DNA from: Pedobacter sp. Hv1
GTDB lineage: Bacteria; Bacteroidota; Bacteroidia; Sphingobacteriales; Sphingobacteriaceae
Length of the DNA stretch: 64,000 nt
Reading direction: 5' to 3'
Assembly (NCBI RefSeq): GCF_001412215.1
Contig: NZ_LLWP01000005.1
Coordinates: 310,001 to 374,000 of the forward strand
Part shown: one piece after another, positions 44,379 to 53,763 of the stretch
Position numbering within the stretch: the first letter of the stretch is position 1
Layout: each line of letters starts with the position of its first letter
Program-made: the position numbers and the translations under genes
Notes under the pieces: generated by a model
Databases searched by the model: none
Told to the model about the DNA's origin: nothing
The model's input: the letters and a program-made list of their open reading frames with translations, nothing else

Positions 44379-47300
44379 TTATCTATTTGTAGCGGTGGTA
44401 CCTGTATGTTGTTTTAAGCGGTAATCATTTGGCGCCAAATGGTAAATCTTTTTAAACTCCCTAAAGAAATAAGACTTGTTGTTAAAACCTGTGAGGTAAA
44501 AAATTTCGGACACGGTGAGCTTTGAATTTTGAAGCAGCACCGCAGCATGTTTTAAACGAATGCGTTTGATAAACTCCGAAGGGGTCATTCCGGCAATAGC
44601 CTTGAGCTTACGGTACAATTGCATTTTGCTAATGGATAAGGCATTCTCCAATTTGGCAGCATCGAGATCGGGTTCAGATAAATTCTCTTCTACCGCTTTG
44701 ACCAGCGCATTTAGAAATTCCTTATCGCCCTGTTCCAAATCAGCATCAATAAATTGGTTATTGATATTTCCATCTTTGATCAGGTTGTTCATCCGGTTAC
44801 GGTAATCTAACAATTTTCTTACCCTTACCTGCAAATAGCTAATATGAAATGGCTTAGGAATGTAAGCATCAGCACCCGTTTCGTAACCTTCGGTTTTATG
44901 TTCTTCTCCATCTCTTGCACTGAGCATGATAAAAGGAATATGACTTGTTGCAGGAGCTGTTTTAACGTAGGTACAAAATTCAAGACCATCCATATCTGGC
45001 ATCATTACATCGCTAATGATGAGATCTGGTGTGTTATTTTTTAGGAAATTGATAGCGGTTAGGCCATTTTCTGCCTCGTATACATTGTATTGATCTTTTA
45101 AAATGTTTTTCAACAAGAAACGAAGGGCCACATCATCTTCAACAATCAAAATACTGTATTCTGCTTTGTCTTGCAAATCGTCTATTAAGGTATGCTTATT
45201 GCTCTCCTCAATATTTTCTATCACAAAATTCTGGTAGGGTTTTAAAATGGATTCGAACAGATAAGAAGGTGCAGAAGCGACCACTTCGTCTTTTTGATGA
45301 TCAATTTTTGTATTCAGTTCAAATTTAACGGTAAAATAGATCCAATCTTCTTTCAAATCAACCTGAATAGTTCCCTCTAAAACCTCGATCAATCCTTTGG
45401 TAAAAGCAAGACCAATACCAGTGCTAAATTTTTCGAATTTGTTCTTCCCTTCAATGTGAAATTCGGTAAAGATATTTTCTAGATCAGCCTCTTTTAAAGT
45501 ACAACCAGAATTAGCCACTATGGTTTCTAGTAGCTGAGAATTGGCATCATAGTTTACCGTAAAAATGATATCTGCTCCTGCCCCTGTATGCTTAAAGGCA
45601 TTGGACAGTAGATTGAATAGGATTTTTTCATACTTGTCTTTATCGATAAAACCAGTAATATCTTGCTGAATGTGTCTAACAAATTGCTGTTCGTTTCGCT
45701 CTGCTGCTGGAACAAACAACTGGGTTAAACTGTTGAGCATTTTAGTGATATCGAGGTAATCATCATTTCTTTTGAGGTAACCTGCCTCTGCTTTTCTAAA
45801 TTCTAAAAGTTGCTGCACCAAATAGGTTAACCTTGCAGTATGCTGATGCATCAAAGAAAGAAAATAACTTTTGTCCATTGGTTTTTGCAGGATATGCTGT
45901 TGTTGCATAAAATGTTCAACGGAACCTAAGATTAATGTTAATGGGGTTTGTATCTCATGGGCGATATTGGTAAAAAAGTTAATCCTTTGTCGGTGTGCTT
46001 CTTCATCCTTTTGCCTAAAAAGCGATTCACGCTCTAGCTTAAAACTCATTTCTAATTTGTTTTTTCTATACCGGTGAAAGGCATAACCAGAAATAACCAG
46101 TAGGATAAAATAGACAAAGTAGGCAGGGTAGGTTAACCAGAAATATTGTTTGACATGTAATGACAAGGCCACCACATCTTTGGTCCACACCCCTTCGCCA
46201 TTGCTCCAACGTACTAAAAGTTCATAATTACCGGGCGGGATATTGTAATAGGCAATTTTGCCATCGGTGCCTGTATAACGCCAAGTCTGGTCTAATCCTT
46301 TTAGTTTATACGCAAATTCATTTTTAGAAGCATTAAAATAGTTGACAGCATTGAGCGCAAACTGAAAGAAATTGCTCTTCCTTTCTAACTCAAAATTAGA
46401 GAAGGAATGTTGTTTGGCATTAATGATCAAGTATTGGTTATTTTCGAACTCTTTGCCTCCGAGTTGCAGCTCTGAAATTAACAAGTTGGGTTGCCTAGTA
46501 TTCTCTGTAATATCTTTAGGCATAAAATAATTGAACCCATAAATACCCCCGAAAAGAAGGTAATTATTGGCCGCCTTAAAAACTGCGCCATCACTAAATT
46601 CATTGCTCTGCAAACCATCACTTTCTTGATAATTGGCAATGCTGTTGTTGCTTGGGTTTACTTTGGCCAATCCTTTATTGGTACTTAGCCAAATGTTGCC
46701 ATTGCCGTCTTCTTGTATGGCATGGATGGTATTGTTGGGCAAACCTCCTTTATCCATGGTAATTTTACCAAAAGTGGGTTTAGCTTTTAAAGATTCTGTG
46801 TACGATAAGTAGTTCAGCCCATAACTTGTTCCAATCCATAGGCAATTTTTACTATCGTAGAACAAAGACAATACATCACTGTGTGATAAACTTCCCTTAT
46901 ATCCGAAGGCCTTAAATGTTTTAAAAGTTTGGCTTTTTACATCGAATACACTTAAACCTCCATACCTACAGGCAATCCATAAACGCTTATCCTTGCCTTT
47001 TGCCAAAGCATAGATAATATCGTTGGCAGGTCCATTTTTCTCTATTGCCGACGAATAATATTGTTTGAAATTTTTAACGGTTAAAGACTGGTCTGCATTT
47101 CGGCTGAGTTTGAAATGGATGAGACCATAACCACTGGTACCCAACCATATTGCACTATCTGGGTCTTGGATAATGGCGTAAACAGATTTAAAATCTGGCA
47201 GTTGAGCTGTTCCTTTGATCGCTTTCCAATTGATTGTTTTTTTGCTTTTTTGGTCGTATACAGAGATACCTTTGCCATCTGTACCGATATAAGTTAATCC

Positions 47301-48518
47301 ATCAATACCATTTTTAATGGCAAAAACCGAGTTGTTTTCCAACCCCGTGTTCATGTCAATTTTTTGGGGTTTCGCTGTTGCAGCACTCGTTTGCCAAAAA
47401 TTATTAAAGATTAAAACCCCACTACCTTTTGTACCTACCCATAAATTGCCTTGATTTTCTGCAAAAGCCCGAATAGGTTTATCAATAGCAGTTCCACCTA
47501 TCTTGGTGAGCAATCCAAAATAATTGTCTTTTGGATACACCTGGATTAAACCATTGCCATCTGTACCTACCCACAACACCCGATCTTTACTTACATTTAA
47601 AGTGGTTACTTTAGCATTGGCCAGTCTATTAATTTCGGCACTTAAAAAAGAGGTGGCTTGAAATGCGCTATCAAAAACATTTACACCCTGATTTTCCCAA
47701 GCAATGATATAATAAGATTGATAATAAGCTATAGATCTGATCTTTCTTTTACCTAGATCAAGTTGACGTACTTTTAAATCGACACCGATTTGATATTGGT
47801 CTTCGTTGTTTAAGCTCAATACCACTTGACGATTGACCACAAAGAAATTGCCAATCCCACTAGCCAAGTTAAACGTCTTGATTGTTTTTAGGCCATTTTT
47901 TGTTGGTTCAGCTACACATAAACTCTCATTTTTTGTGAGATACCACAACTGATTGTTCAAGAACTGCATTTTCAGAATGGCATGCGCTCCTGTAAATTTC
48001 TGATAGTTCACAAATTTATCCAGCGTAGGGTCGTACTTGCTCAATTGCCCATCTGCTGCAGAACAAAATACATCACCTTGTGCATTGATGGCTAATTTGT
48101 ATTCGTTTTCGGTAACTTTTGTGGTGGTTGTATTCTGATAGAAATAGCGATAAAATTTGCCTGTTATTTTGTGGTATCTCGAAATGCCGCCAATGGTATT
48201 GATCCAGATATTACCGTGCTGGTCTTCACTAATGGCTTGGATCACATTGCTGCCAATGCTATTTTCTACCTTATCAATGTTGTGGTTATACACGCTAAAA
48301 CGTGCCCCATCGTACCTGTTTAATCCATCCCATGTTCCAATCCAAAGCAACTCATCTTTATCTTGCAGAATGGCATTAATGGCACTGTTAGACAAGCCGT
48401 TTCTATTGTCTAACTGCCTATAATAAAATGATATGCCTGGTTTTTGGTCATCGGCATACAAAGGTATTGAATAAGCTAAACAACAGATTAAAGATAAAAA
48501 GACTAACGCTTTTTTCAT
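44379..48518 (-). CDS. Hybrid two-component system regulator (HTCS) of locus 2
   Basis: 1379 residues. Signal peptide, then a periplasmic sensor of repeated Reg_prop blades (LWIGTWDGLNRYDG, LWVGTDGNGLIQV, LWIGTSYGLNYL) and a Y_Y_Y domain. One membrane helix follows (about 775-800, YFVYFILLVISGYAFH), then HisKA (AHEIQTPLTLILG), a HATPase, a receiver (about 1122-1238, phospho-acceptor Asp1170 in ISDVMMPDMDG) and an AraC helix-turn-helix (about 1275-1370). It would bind a glycan fragment in the periplasm and switch on susCD. The ATPase G1 box is altered: VANSGCTLKEAD in place of DxGxGI. It is on the same strand as its target, 120 bp upstream. Confidence 0.95.
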   Translation of the reverse strand: MKKALVFLSLICCLAYSIPLYADDQKPGISFYYRQLDNRNGLSNSAINAILQDKDELLWIGTWDGLNRYDGARFSVYNHNIDKVENSIGSNVIQAISEDQHGNIWINTIGGISRYHKITGKFYRYFYQNTTTTKVTENEYKLAINAQGDVFCSAADGQLSKYDPTLDKFVNYQKFTGAHAILKMQFLNNQLWYLTKNESLCVAEPTKNGLKTIKTFNLASGIGNFFVVNRQVVLSLNNEDQYQIGVDLKVRQLDLGKRKIRSIAYYQSYYIIAWENQGVNVFDSAFQATSFLSAEINRLANAKVTTLNVSKDRVLWVGTDGNGLIQVYPKDNYFGLLTKIGGTAIDKPIRAFAENQGNLWVGTKGSGVLIFNNFWQTSAATAKPQKIDMNTGLENNSVFAIKNGIDGLTYIGTDGKGISVYDQKSKKTINWKAIKGTAQLPDFKSVYAIIQDPDSAIWLGTSGYGLIHFKLSRNADQSLTVKNFKQYYSSAIEKNGPANDIIYALAKGKDKRLWIACRYGGLSVFDVKSQTFKTFKAFGYKGSLSHSDVLSLFYDSKNCLWIGTSYGLNYLSYTESLKAKPTFGKITMDKGGLPNNTIHAIQEDGNGNIWLSTNKGLAKVNPSNNSIANYQESDGLQSNEFSDGAVFKAANNYLLFGGIYGFNYFMPKDITENTRQPNLLISELQLGGKEFENNQYLIINAKQHSFSNFELERKSNFFQFALNAVNYFNASKNEFAYKLKGLDQTWRYTGTDGKIAYYNIPPGNYELLVRWSNGEGVWTKDVVALSLHVKQYFWLTYPAYFVYFILLVISGYAFHRYRKNKLEMSFKLERESLFRQKDEEAHRQRINFFTNIAHEIQTPLTLILGSVEHFMQQQHILQKPMDKSYFLSLMHQHTARLTYLVQQLLEFRKAEAGYLKRNDDYLDITKMLNSLTQLFVPAAERNEQQFVRHIQQDITGFIDKDKYEKILFNLLSNAFKHTGAGADIIFTVNYDANSQLLETIVANSGCTLKEADLENIFTEFHIEGKNKFEKFSTGIGLAFTKGLIEVLEGTIQVDLKEDWIYFTVKFELNTKIDHQKDEVVASAPSYLFESILKPYQNFVIENIEESNKHTLIDDLQDKAEYSILIVEDDVALRFLLKNILKDQYNVYEAENGLTAINFLKNNTPDLIISDVMMPDMDGLEFCTYVKTAPATSHIPFIMLSARDGEEHKTEGYETGADAYIPKPFHISYLQVRVRKLLDYRNRMNNLIKDGNINNQFIDADLEQGDKEFLNALVKAVEENLSEPDLDAAKLENALSISKMQLYRKLKAIAGMTPSEFIKRIRLKHAAVLLQNSKLTVSEIFYLTGFNNKSYFFREFKKIYHLAPNDYRLKQHTGTTATNR

Positions 48519-48659
48519 TGGTGTTAATACTTAGGTCTATGAGGGCTGATCATTAGAAGGAGATTCTAAATCTATCAATAAATATTGATTAATGCATGCA
48601 CAACATTTAACCTAACTCATAATTTACAAAATACTGAGGGCTCAAATTTTAGGCATAAA

Positions 48660-48692
48660 AAAAGCGACTACCTTTTAAGAGTAGTCGCTTTT
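48660..48692 (-). terminator. Intrinsic terminator of the csbD gene
   Basis: A perfect 12-bp stem pairs 48660-48671 with 48681-48692. On the minus strand it ends in a run of seven T. It starts 21 bases after the csbD stop. Confidence 0.85.
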
Positions 48693-48713
48693 AAAACTTA
48701 ATTGAATATCAAA

Positions 48714-48899
48714 TTAGAGCGAATTGATCCATTTCACCAATTCTTCTCTTCCTTTTCCTGTTTTCTGCTGTAGTTTACCTAACAGCTCATCATCTTTTCC
48801 CTCTTCGTGTTTAAGGTCATCATCAGTTAGATCGGCATATGCCTGTTTAACTTTACCCTTAATCTCGTTCCATTTTCCTTGCCATTCTAACTTGTCCAT
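48714..48899 (-). CDS. CsbD-family stress protein
   Basis: 61 residues: [26 protein letters not shown] is the CsbD hallmark, with a charged helical remainder. This is the usual family length. CsbD proteins are small cytosolic proteins raised by general stress; their biochemical role is not known. It is monocistronic with its own terminator. Confidence 0.92.
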   Translation of the reverse strand: MDKLEWQGKWNEIKGKVKQAYADLTDDDLKHEEGKDDELLGKLQQKTGKGREELVKWINSL

Positions 48900-49023
48900 A
48901 ATTTCAATATTTAATGTTTAAAATAGGTTTTATAGGTTTACAACAACACAGACAAATAATTGTTTGCTCATACATGCAACCATTACGCCAGAATAGCCGT
49001 CATCAAATAAACACATAACCATA

Positions 49024-49686
49024 ATGATGAAAAAACTACTTTATTTACTGATCCTTCCTTTTTGTTTAACTGCAAGTTCTTGTACCATGATGGTTAAAGG
49101 CCTGGCTAAATTGGTGGTAAAAGATTACAACGACCATACCAACACCTATATCTCGGGCATACAAGTGACAGATGAAAAAGGCAAAAAACAATTATTCGGC
49201 GAATTATTTGCCGGAAAAACCGTGTACCTATATGTATGGAAAGATAAAAAGAACAGACCGCCTGCCGATCAGGAAAAAACTTACCATGCACTGCAACAAC
49301 GTTTTGCCAAATATCCAGATGTGGTATTTGCCAATTTATACCTTGGTTCTGACACCGCTGCAAACTCTTACCAATTGGTCAATAATGCTTCATCAGAAGA
49401 ATTTCGTCGAATCTTAAAATTAAATGAAAAAGCACCATTCATTATTGGAAAAGATGGGTCGATACTTGCCTACAAGGGGCCAAAACCTGGCGACAACATT
49501 GTAGTAGACTACGTACTTTTTGAAGCTAGAAATGGGATGAACGGCACTAAAGCAGCTAAAAAATTAATCAGAGGAGTAAATGGAGACGAAGAATTTAAAT
49601 CTCCTGAATTGCAAGAATGGTATACCAACCACTTTAACAAAGCACCAGAGGGTCGAATGTCTTTTTCTATTTCCTCTACTCATTAA
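49024..49686 (+). CDS. Thioredoxin-fold lipoprotein without active-site cysteines
   Basis: 220 residues. Lipoprotein signal with lipobox LTASSC. The middle (GELFAGKTVYLYVWKDKK, then VFANLYLGSD, and KAPFIIGKDGSILAYKGPKPGD) has the layout of TlpA/AhpC-type thioredoxin folds, including the cis-Pro loop (EKAPFI). The CxxC redox pair is missing, replaced by KDKKNR. It may be a structural or binding member of the fold rather than an oxidoreductase. Confidence 0.75.
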   Translation: MMKKLLYLLILPFCLTASSCTMMVKGLAKLVVKDYNDHTNTYISGIQVTDEKGKKQLFGELFAGKTVYLYVWKDKKNRPPADQEKTYHALQQRFAKYPDVVFANLYLGSDTAANSYQLVNNASSEEFRRILKLNEKAPFIIGKDGSILAYKGPKPGDNIVVDYVLFEARNGMNGTKAAKKLIRGVNGDEEFKSPELQEWYTNHFNKAPEGRMSFSISSTH

Positions 49687-49687
49687 A

Positions 49688-49756
49688 AAAGAGACGCTGG
49701 GTCTCTTTCCATAATTTATCTTATTCGTTATGCTATTAAAATGCATAACGAATAAG
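49688..49756. terminator. Two hairpins between convergent genes
   Basis: Hairpin 1 pairs 49688-49695 with 49701-49708 (AAAGAGAC/GTCTCTTT). Hairpin 2 is a perfect 14-bp stem, 49720-49733 with 49743-49756. They separate the lipoprotein gene (+) from acs (-) and may act in both directions. Confidence 0.7.
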
Positions 49757-49788
49757 ATTTGATCAATAAAATGGCTTCTGCCTATCTT

Positions 49789-51684
49789 TTAAGCCTTAGC
49801 GGCACTTTCTATAATTTCTTGTACTACATTTGGATCTAGTAAAGTACTAATATCGCCCAAATTACTGGTTTCGCCTTCGGCTATTTTACGTAAAATACGA
49901 CGCATAATTTTACCCGATCTTGTTTTAGGTAAACCAGAAACAAACAATACCTTATCTGGCTTGGCGATGGCACCAATTACTCGAGTTACCGTTTGCAAGA
50001 TATCTTTCTTGGTCAGTTCAACATCGCCATGCATTTCTGGGAAGATCACAAAAGCATAAATCCCTTGCCCCTTCACATCATGTGGATACCCCACCACGGC
50101 ACTTTCTATTACACCAGCATGCATGTTAATTGCATTTTCAACCTCAGCAGTACCAATTCTATGTCCTGAAACGTTCAACACATCATCAACCCTACCTGTA
50201 ATTCTGTAATAACCATCTTCGTCACGTAAACAACCATCACCGGTAAAGTACAGATTTTCGTAGGTTGAGAAGTAGGTCTGTTTACAACGTTCATGGTCGC
50301 CATAAGTGGTACGCAGCATGCCAGGCCAAGGAAATTTGATACATAAGTTACCACTTACCCCATTTCCTTCAATCTCATTACCATTTTCGTCTACCAAAAT
50401 GGGTTGTATGCCCGGTAAAGGTAAGGTTGCAAAACTTGGCTTAGTTGGGGTAACCGTTGCAATTGGCGAAATCATGATACCGCCTGTTTCCGTTTGCCAC
50501 CAAGTATCTACAATTGGCGCTTTACCCTTGCCAATTTTTTCATCAAACCAATGCCAAGCCTCTTCATTAATCGGCTCGCCAACAGAACCCAACACCCGGA
50601 TAGAGCTTAGATCTTTACCATTTAAAGGCTCATCGCCAAAACTCATTAAAGAGCGGATAGCCGTAGGGGCCGTATATAAGGTATTTACTTTATGTTTTTC
50701 TACTACATCCCAAAATCTAGAAGGTGTTGGGAAAGTTGGAATGCCTTCAAAGATCAATGAGGTAGCACCTTGAGAGAGTGGTCCGTATACAATATAAGAA
50801 TGTCCGGTAATCCAACCAATATCTGCTGTACAGAAGTAGACTTCGCCTGGCTGGTAATTAAATACATTGCTAAATGTATAACCTGCATACACCATATAAC
50901 CACCACAGGTATGTACTACACCTTTTGGTTTACCTGTTGAACCCGACGTATATAAAATGAAAAGTAGATCTTCGGCATCCATTTCTTCTGCCTCACACAC
51001 ATCATTTACATGTTTTACTTCATCTTCCCACCAAACATCTCTGCCTTTTAGCATCGAAACAGGTGTACGTACATGGGTTAAAACAATACATTTTTCTACA
51101 GTTGGGCAACCAATCAGGGCATCATCAATCACATCTTTTAAAGGAATCTGTTTGTTGCCACGGTAAGCACCATCGGCAGTGATCACCAATTTACAGGCCG
51201 CATCATTGATTCTATCGGCAATAGATTTGGCCGAAAAACCACCAAAAACTACCGAATGTACTGCACCAATTCTGGCACAGGCCAAAACGGCAATGGCCAA
51301 TTCGGGTACCATCGGCATATAGATACAAATACGATCGCCTTTTTTGGCCCCATTTCTTTTTAAAACATTGGCAAAGCGACAAACACGCTCGTGCAACATT
51401 TTATAAGTAAGGGTTACGCTGTCTTGTTCAGGATCGTTAGGCTCCCAAATAATGGCTGGTTTATCTCCATTGGTTGCTAAATGACGGTCTAGACAATTTT
51501 CGGTAATGTTCAGTTTTGCGCCTTCAAACCATTTAATGTTTGGTCCGGTAAAATCCCAAGAGAGGACTTTATACCAAGGTTTGCGCCATTGAAAGTTCTG
51601 TGCTACTTCTCCCCAAAATTGTTCTGGGTTCTCTACGCTCTTTTTATAATCGGCTTCGTATTGCTCAAAAGATGTGATCTGCAT
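49789..51684 (-). CDS. acs: Acetyl-CoA synthetase
   Basis: 631 residues, slightly short of the usual 640-650. AMP-binding motifs LLFILYTSGSTGKPKGVVHT and DTWWQTETGG, plus YFTGDGCLRDEDGYYRITGRVDDVLNVSGHRIGTAEVE. The acetylatable Lys lies in LPKTRSGKIMRRILRK. It makes acetyl-CoA from acetate, ATP and CoA. Monocistronic, divergent from the ribosomal-protein cluster. Confidence 0.97.
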   Translation of the reverse strand: MQITSFEQYEADYKKSVENPEQFWGEVAQNFQWRKPWYKVLSWDFTGPNIKWFEGAKLNITENCLDRHLATNGDKPAIIWEPNDPEQDSVTLTYKMLHERVCRFANVLKRNGAKKGDRICIYMPMVPELAIAVLACARIGAVHSVVFGGFSAKSIADRINDAACKLVITADGAYRGNKQIPLKDVIDDALIGCPTVEKCIVLTHVRTPVSMLKGRDVWWEDEVKHVNDVCEAEEMDAEDLLFILYTSGSTGKPKGVVHTCGGYMVYAGYTFSNVFNYQPGEVYFCTADIGWITGHSYIVYGPLSQGATSLIFEGIPTFPTPSRFWDVVEKHKVNTLYTAPTAIRSLMSFGDEPLNGKDLSSIRVLGSVGEPINEEAWHWFDEKIGKGKAPIVDTWWQTETGGIMISPIATVTPTKPSFATLPLPGIQPILVDENGNEIEGNGVSGNLCIKFPWPGMLRTTYGDHERCKQTYFSTYENLYFTGDGCLRDEDGYYRITGRVDDVLNVSGHRIGTAEVENAINMHAGVIESAVVGYPHDVKGQGIYAFVIFPEMHGDVELTKKDILQTVTRVIGAIAKPDKVLFVSGLPKTRSGKIMRRILRKIAEGETSNLGDISTLLDPNVVQEIIESAAKA

Positions 51685-51891
51685 GGTTAAGTTTAAGTTT
51701 TGTTGGTTGCTAATTTAAATAAATATTAAACAATAGGGCTTTCAAATCCTATCATTTTTACAATCGAGCAGATATTTAGTCAATTAAGTAAAAATATTTC
51801 CTGTCCACTATTGTTCTTTACAATTATTATTCAGATATTTGCACACTCTTAAAAAAATTAAGCAGCGAAATAATCAAATAATAAAAAAGTC

Positions 51892-52125
51892 ATGTCAAGA
51901 GTTTGTGATTTAACCGGAAAAATGGCGATGTCGGGATTTAATGTTTCTCACTCGAACGTTAAAACTAAGCGCAAGTTTTACCCTAACCTACAACTTCAGA
52001 AATTTTATATTCCTGAAGAAGATCGTTGGATAACACTAAAAGTGTCTACTTCAGCTATTAAAACCATCAATAAAATTGGTATTTCTGAAGCGATTAATCG
52101 TTTCATGAAAAAAGGATATTTGTAA
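51892..52125 (+). CDS. rpmB: 50S ribosomal protein L28 (bL28)
   Basis: 77 residues: [27 protein letters not shown] and the helix [17 protein letters not shown] are typical of bL28. First gene of the rpmB-rpmG-DUF4295 cluster. The zinc-binding CxxC pairs of some L28 proteins are absent here. Confidence 0.97.
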   Translation: MSRVCDLTGKMAMSGFNVSHSNVKTKRKFYPNLQLQKFYIPEEDRWITLKVSTSAIKTINKIGISEAINRFMKKGYL

Positions 52126-52165
52126 TAACATTTGCTGATACCCATCAGCTATAATAATAAATAAA

Positions 52166-52348
52166 ATGGCAAAAAAAGGTAACAGAGTACAGGTTATTTT
52201 AGAATGTACAGAGCATAAAACTAGTGGCATGCCGGGTATGTCTAGATATATTTCTACGAAAAACCGTAAAAACACTACTGAGCGTTTAGAATTGAAAAAA
52301 TTCAATCCAGTATTGAAAAAAGTAACCGTACACAAAGAGATTAAATAA
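52166..52348 (+). CDS. rpmG: 50S ribosomal protein L33 (bL33)
   Basis: 60 residues: [43 protein letters not shown]. This is the zinc-free form with no CxxC pairs. It lies 40 bp after rpmB and is part of the same transcript. Confidence 0.97.
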   Translation: MAKKGNRVQVILECTEHKTSGMPGMSRYISTKNRKNTTERLELKKFNPVLKKVTVHKEIK

Positions 52349-52424
52349 GATTGAAGGTGAAAGGTTTAGGGCTCAAAAGGTCTTAATCAATCTCGCATTA
52401 GATCATTAAATTTATTTTAAAGAC

Positions 52425-52586
52425 ATGGCAAAGAAAGTAGTTGCAACCCTAAAAACGGGTACAGGAAAAGAATATTCGAAAGTTATTACAATGAATAAAT
52501 CACCAAAAACTGGTGCTTATTCTTTCAAAGAAATCATTGTTCATAACGATCACGTAAAAGATGCTCTTGCTGGTACAAGCAAGTAG
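52425..52586 (+). CDS. DUF4295 small basic protein, probably ribosomal (bL38)
   Basis: 53 residues, MAKKVVATLKTGTGKEYSKV to the end KDALAGTSK. It is 76 bp after rpmG. Bacteroidota keep this gene right after rpmG. I recall DUF4295 being identified as the extra large-subunit protein bL38 in the Flavobacterium ribosome; that assignment is from memory. Basic composition and the ribosomal neighbours support it. Confidence 0.85.
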   Translation: MAKKVVATLKTGTGKEYSKVITMNKSPKTGAYSFKEIIVHNDHVKDALAGTSK

Positions 52587-52609
52587 TTCTATTCACGAAT
52601 AGCATTAAG

Positions 52610-52642
52610 AGCCGTTCCGTATTTAACGGAAGGGCTTTTTTA
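52610..52642 (+). terminator. Terminator of the ribosomal-protein cluster
   Basis: A stem of about ten pairs (AGCC and TTCCGT with ACGGAA and GGCT, one G-G mismatch), followed by seven T. It is 24 bases after the DUF4295 stop and just before ftsY. Confidence 0.75.
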
Positions 52643-52661
52643 TTTTAATATCATTCTATCT

Positions 52662-53624
52662 ATGGGTTTATTCGATTTTTTCAAGAAAAAAGAAACTGCT
52701 CCTGAGGCACAAGTTGCTTTAGATAAAGGTTTAGAAAAAACTAAAGAAGGTTTTTTAAGTAAGATCACCAAAGCTGTTGCCGGAAAATCTACAGTAGATG
52801 ATGACGTACTAGATAACCTTGAAGAAGTATTGGTTACTTCTGATGTGGGTGTAAGTACTACGCTAAAAATTATAGATCGCATCCAAGCACGTGTTGCAAA
52901 AGATAAATATTTATCTACTACCGAATTGCATCACCTATTGCGAGATGAAATTCAGCTTTTGCTAGCAGAAAACAACAGTAACGATTTTCGAAATTTTGAA
53001 TATGGCAACCATAAACCTTATGTAATTATGGTGGTTGGTGTAAATGGTGTAGGTAAAACAACAACCATTGGTAAACTTGCCCATAAATTGAAAAACGAAA
53101 ACCTGAGGGTAGTTTTAGGTGCTGCCGATACTTTTAGAGCTGCTGCGGTAGACCAGATTAAACTTTGGGGAGAGCGTGTGGGTGTTAGAGTGGTGGCACA
53201 GGCCATGGGTTCAGACCCTGCTTCTGTTGCTTTCGATACTTTACAATCGGCTGTTGCCAACCAAGAAGATGTGGTGATTATTGATACAGCTGGCCGTTTG
53301 CACAATAAAGTAGGCTTGATGAATGAGCTGGGTAAAATCAAAAATGTAATGCAAAAGGTAATTCCTAATGCTCCGCACGAGATTTTATTAGTACTGGATG
53401 GTTCTACTGGACAGAATGCTTTTGAACAATGTAAACAGTTTACCGAAGCTACAGATGTAAATGCTTTAGCCATTACCAAATTAGATGGTACGGCAAAAGG
53501 TGGTGTAGTGATTGGTATCTCTGATCAATTTAAAATACCTGTGAAATACATTGGTGTTGGCGAAAAAATGGACGACCTACAGTTGTTCGATAAAAAAGAC
53601 TTCGTCAATTCCCTATTTAATTAA
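52662..53624 (+). CDS. ftsY: Signal recognition particle receptor FtsY
   Basis: 320 residues, a short-form FtsY. N-terminal NG helical domain, then the GTPase with G1 VVGVNGVGKTTTIGKLA, DTFRAAAVDQIKLW, G3 IIDTAGRLHNKVGLMNEL, and G4 TKLDGTAKGGVVIGI with closing GVGEKMDDLQLF. The acidic membrane-binding A domain is replaced by a short N-terminus (MGLFDFFKKKE). It docks SRP-ribosome complexes at the membrane. Confidence 0.97.
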   Translation: MGLFDFFKKKETAPEAQVALDKGLEKTKEGFLSKITKAVAGKSTVDDDVLDNLEEVLVTSDVGVSTTLKIIDRIQARVAKDKYLSTTELHHLLRDEIQLLLAENNSNDFRNFEYGNHKPYVIMVVGVNGVGKTTTIGKLAHKLKNENLRVVLGAADTFRAAAVDQIKLWGERVGVRVVAQAMGSDPASVAFDTLQSAVANQEDVVIIDTAGRLHNKVGLMNELGKIKNVMQKVIPNAPHEILLVLDGSTGQNAFEQCKQFTEATDVNALAITKLDGTAKGGVVIGISDQFKIPVKYIGVGEKMDDLQLFDKKDFVNSLFN

Positions 53625-53763
53625 TATAGGATTACGCTTTGCGGTTGATTGATTAACTTTGGCAACACAAGCAGATTGTCAGTATAAATTTATTACCATC
53701 ATTTAATTAATATAATCACCAAAATTGGTGAGCTCATTTTAAATCGATGTTATCATACATTAT

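Noticed and set aside
50306..50773. 155-codon plus-strand frame inside acs
   Set aside because: It is a shadow of the conserved acetyl-CoA synthetase core.
53018..53479. 153-codon minus-strand frame inside ftsY
   Set aside because: It lies wholly within the conserved FtsY GTPase domain and has no recognisable features.
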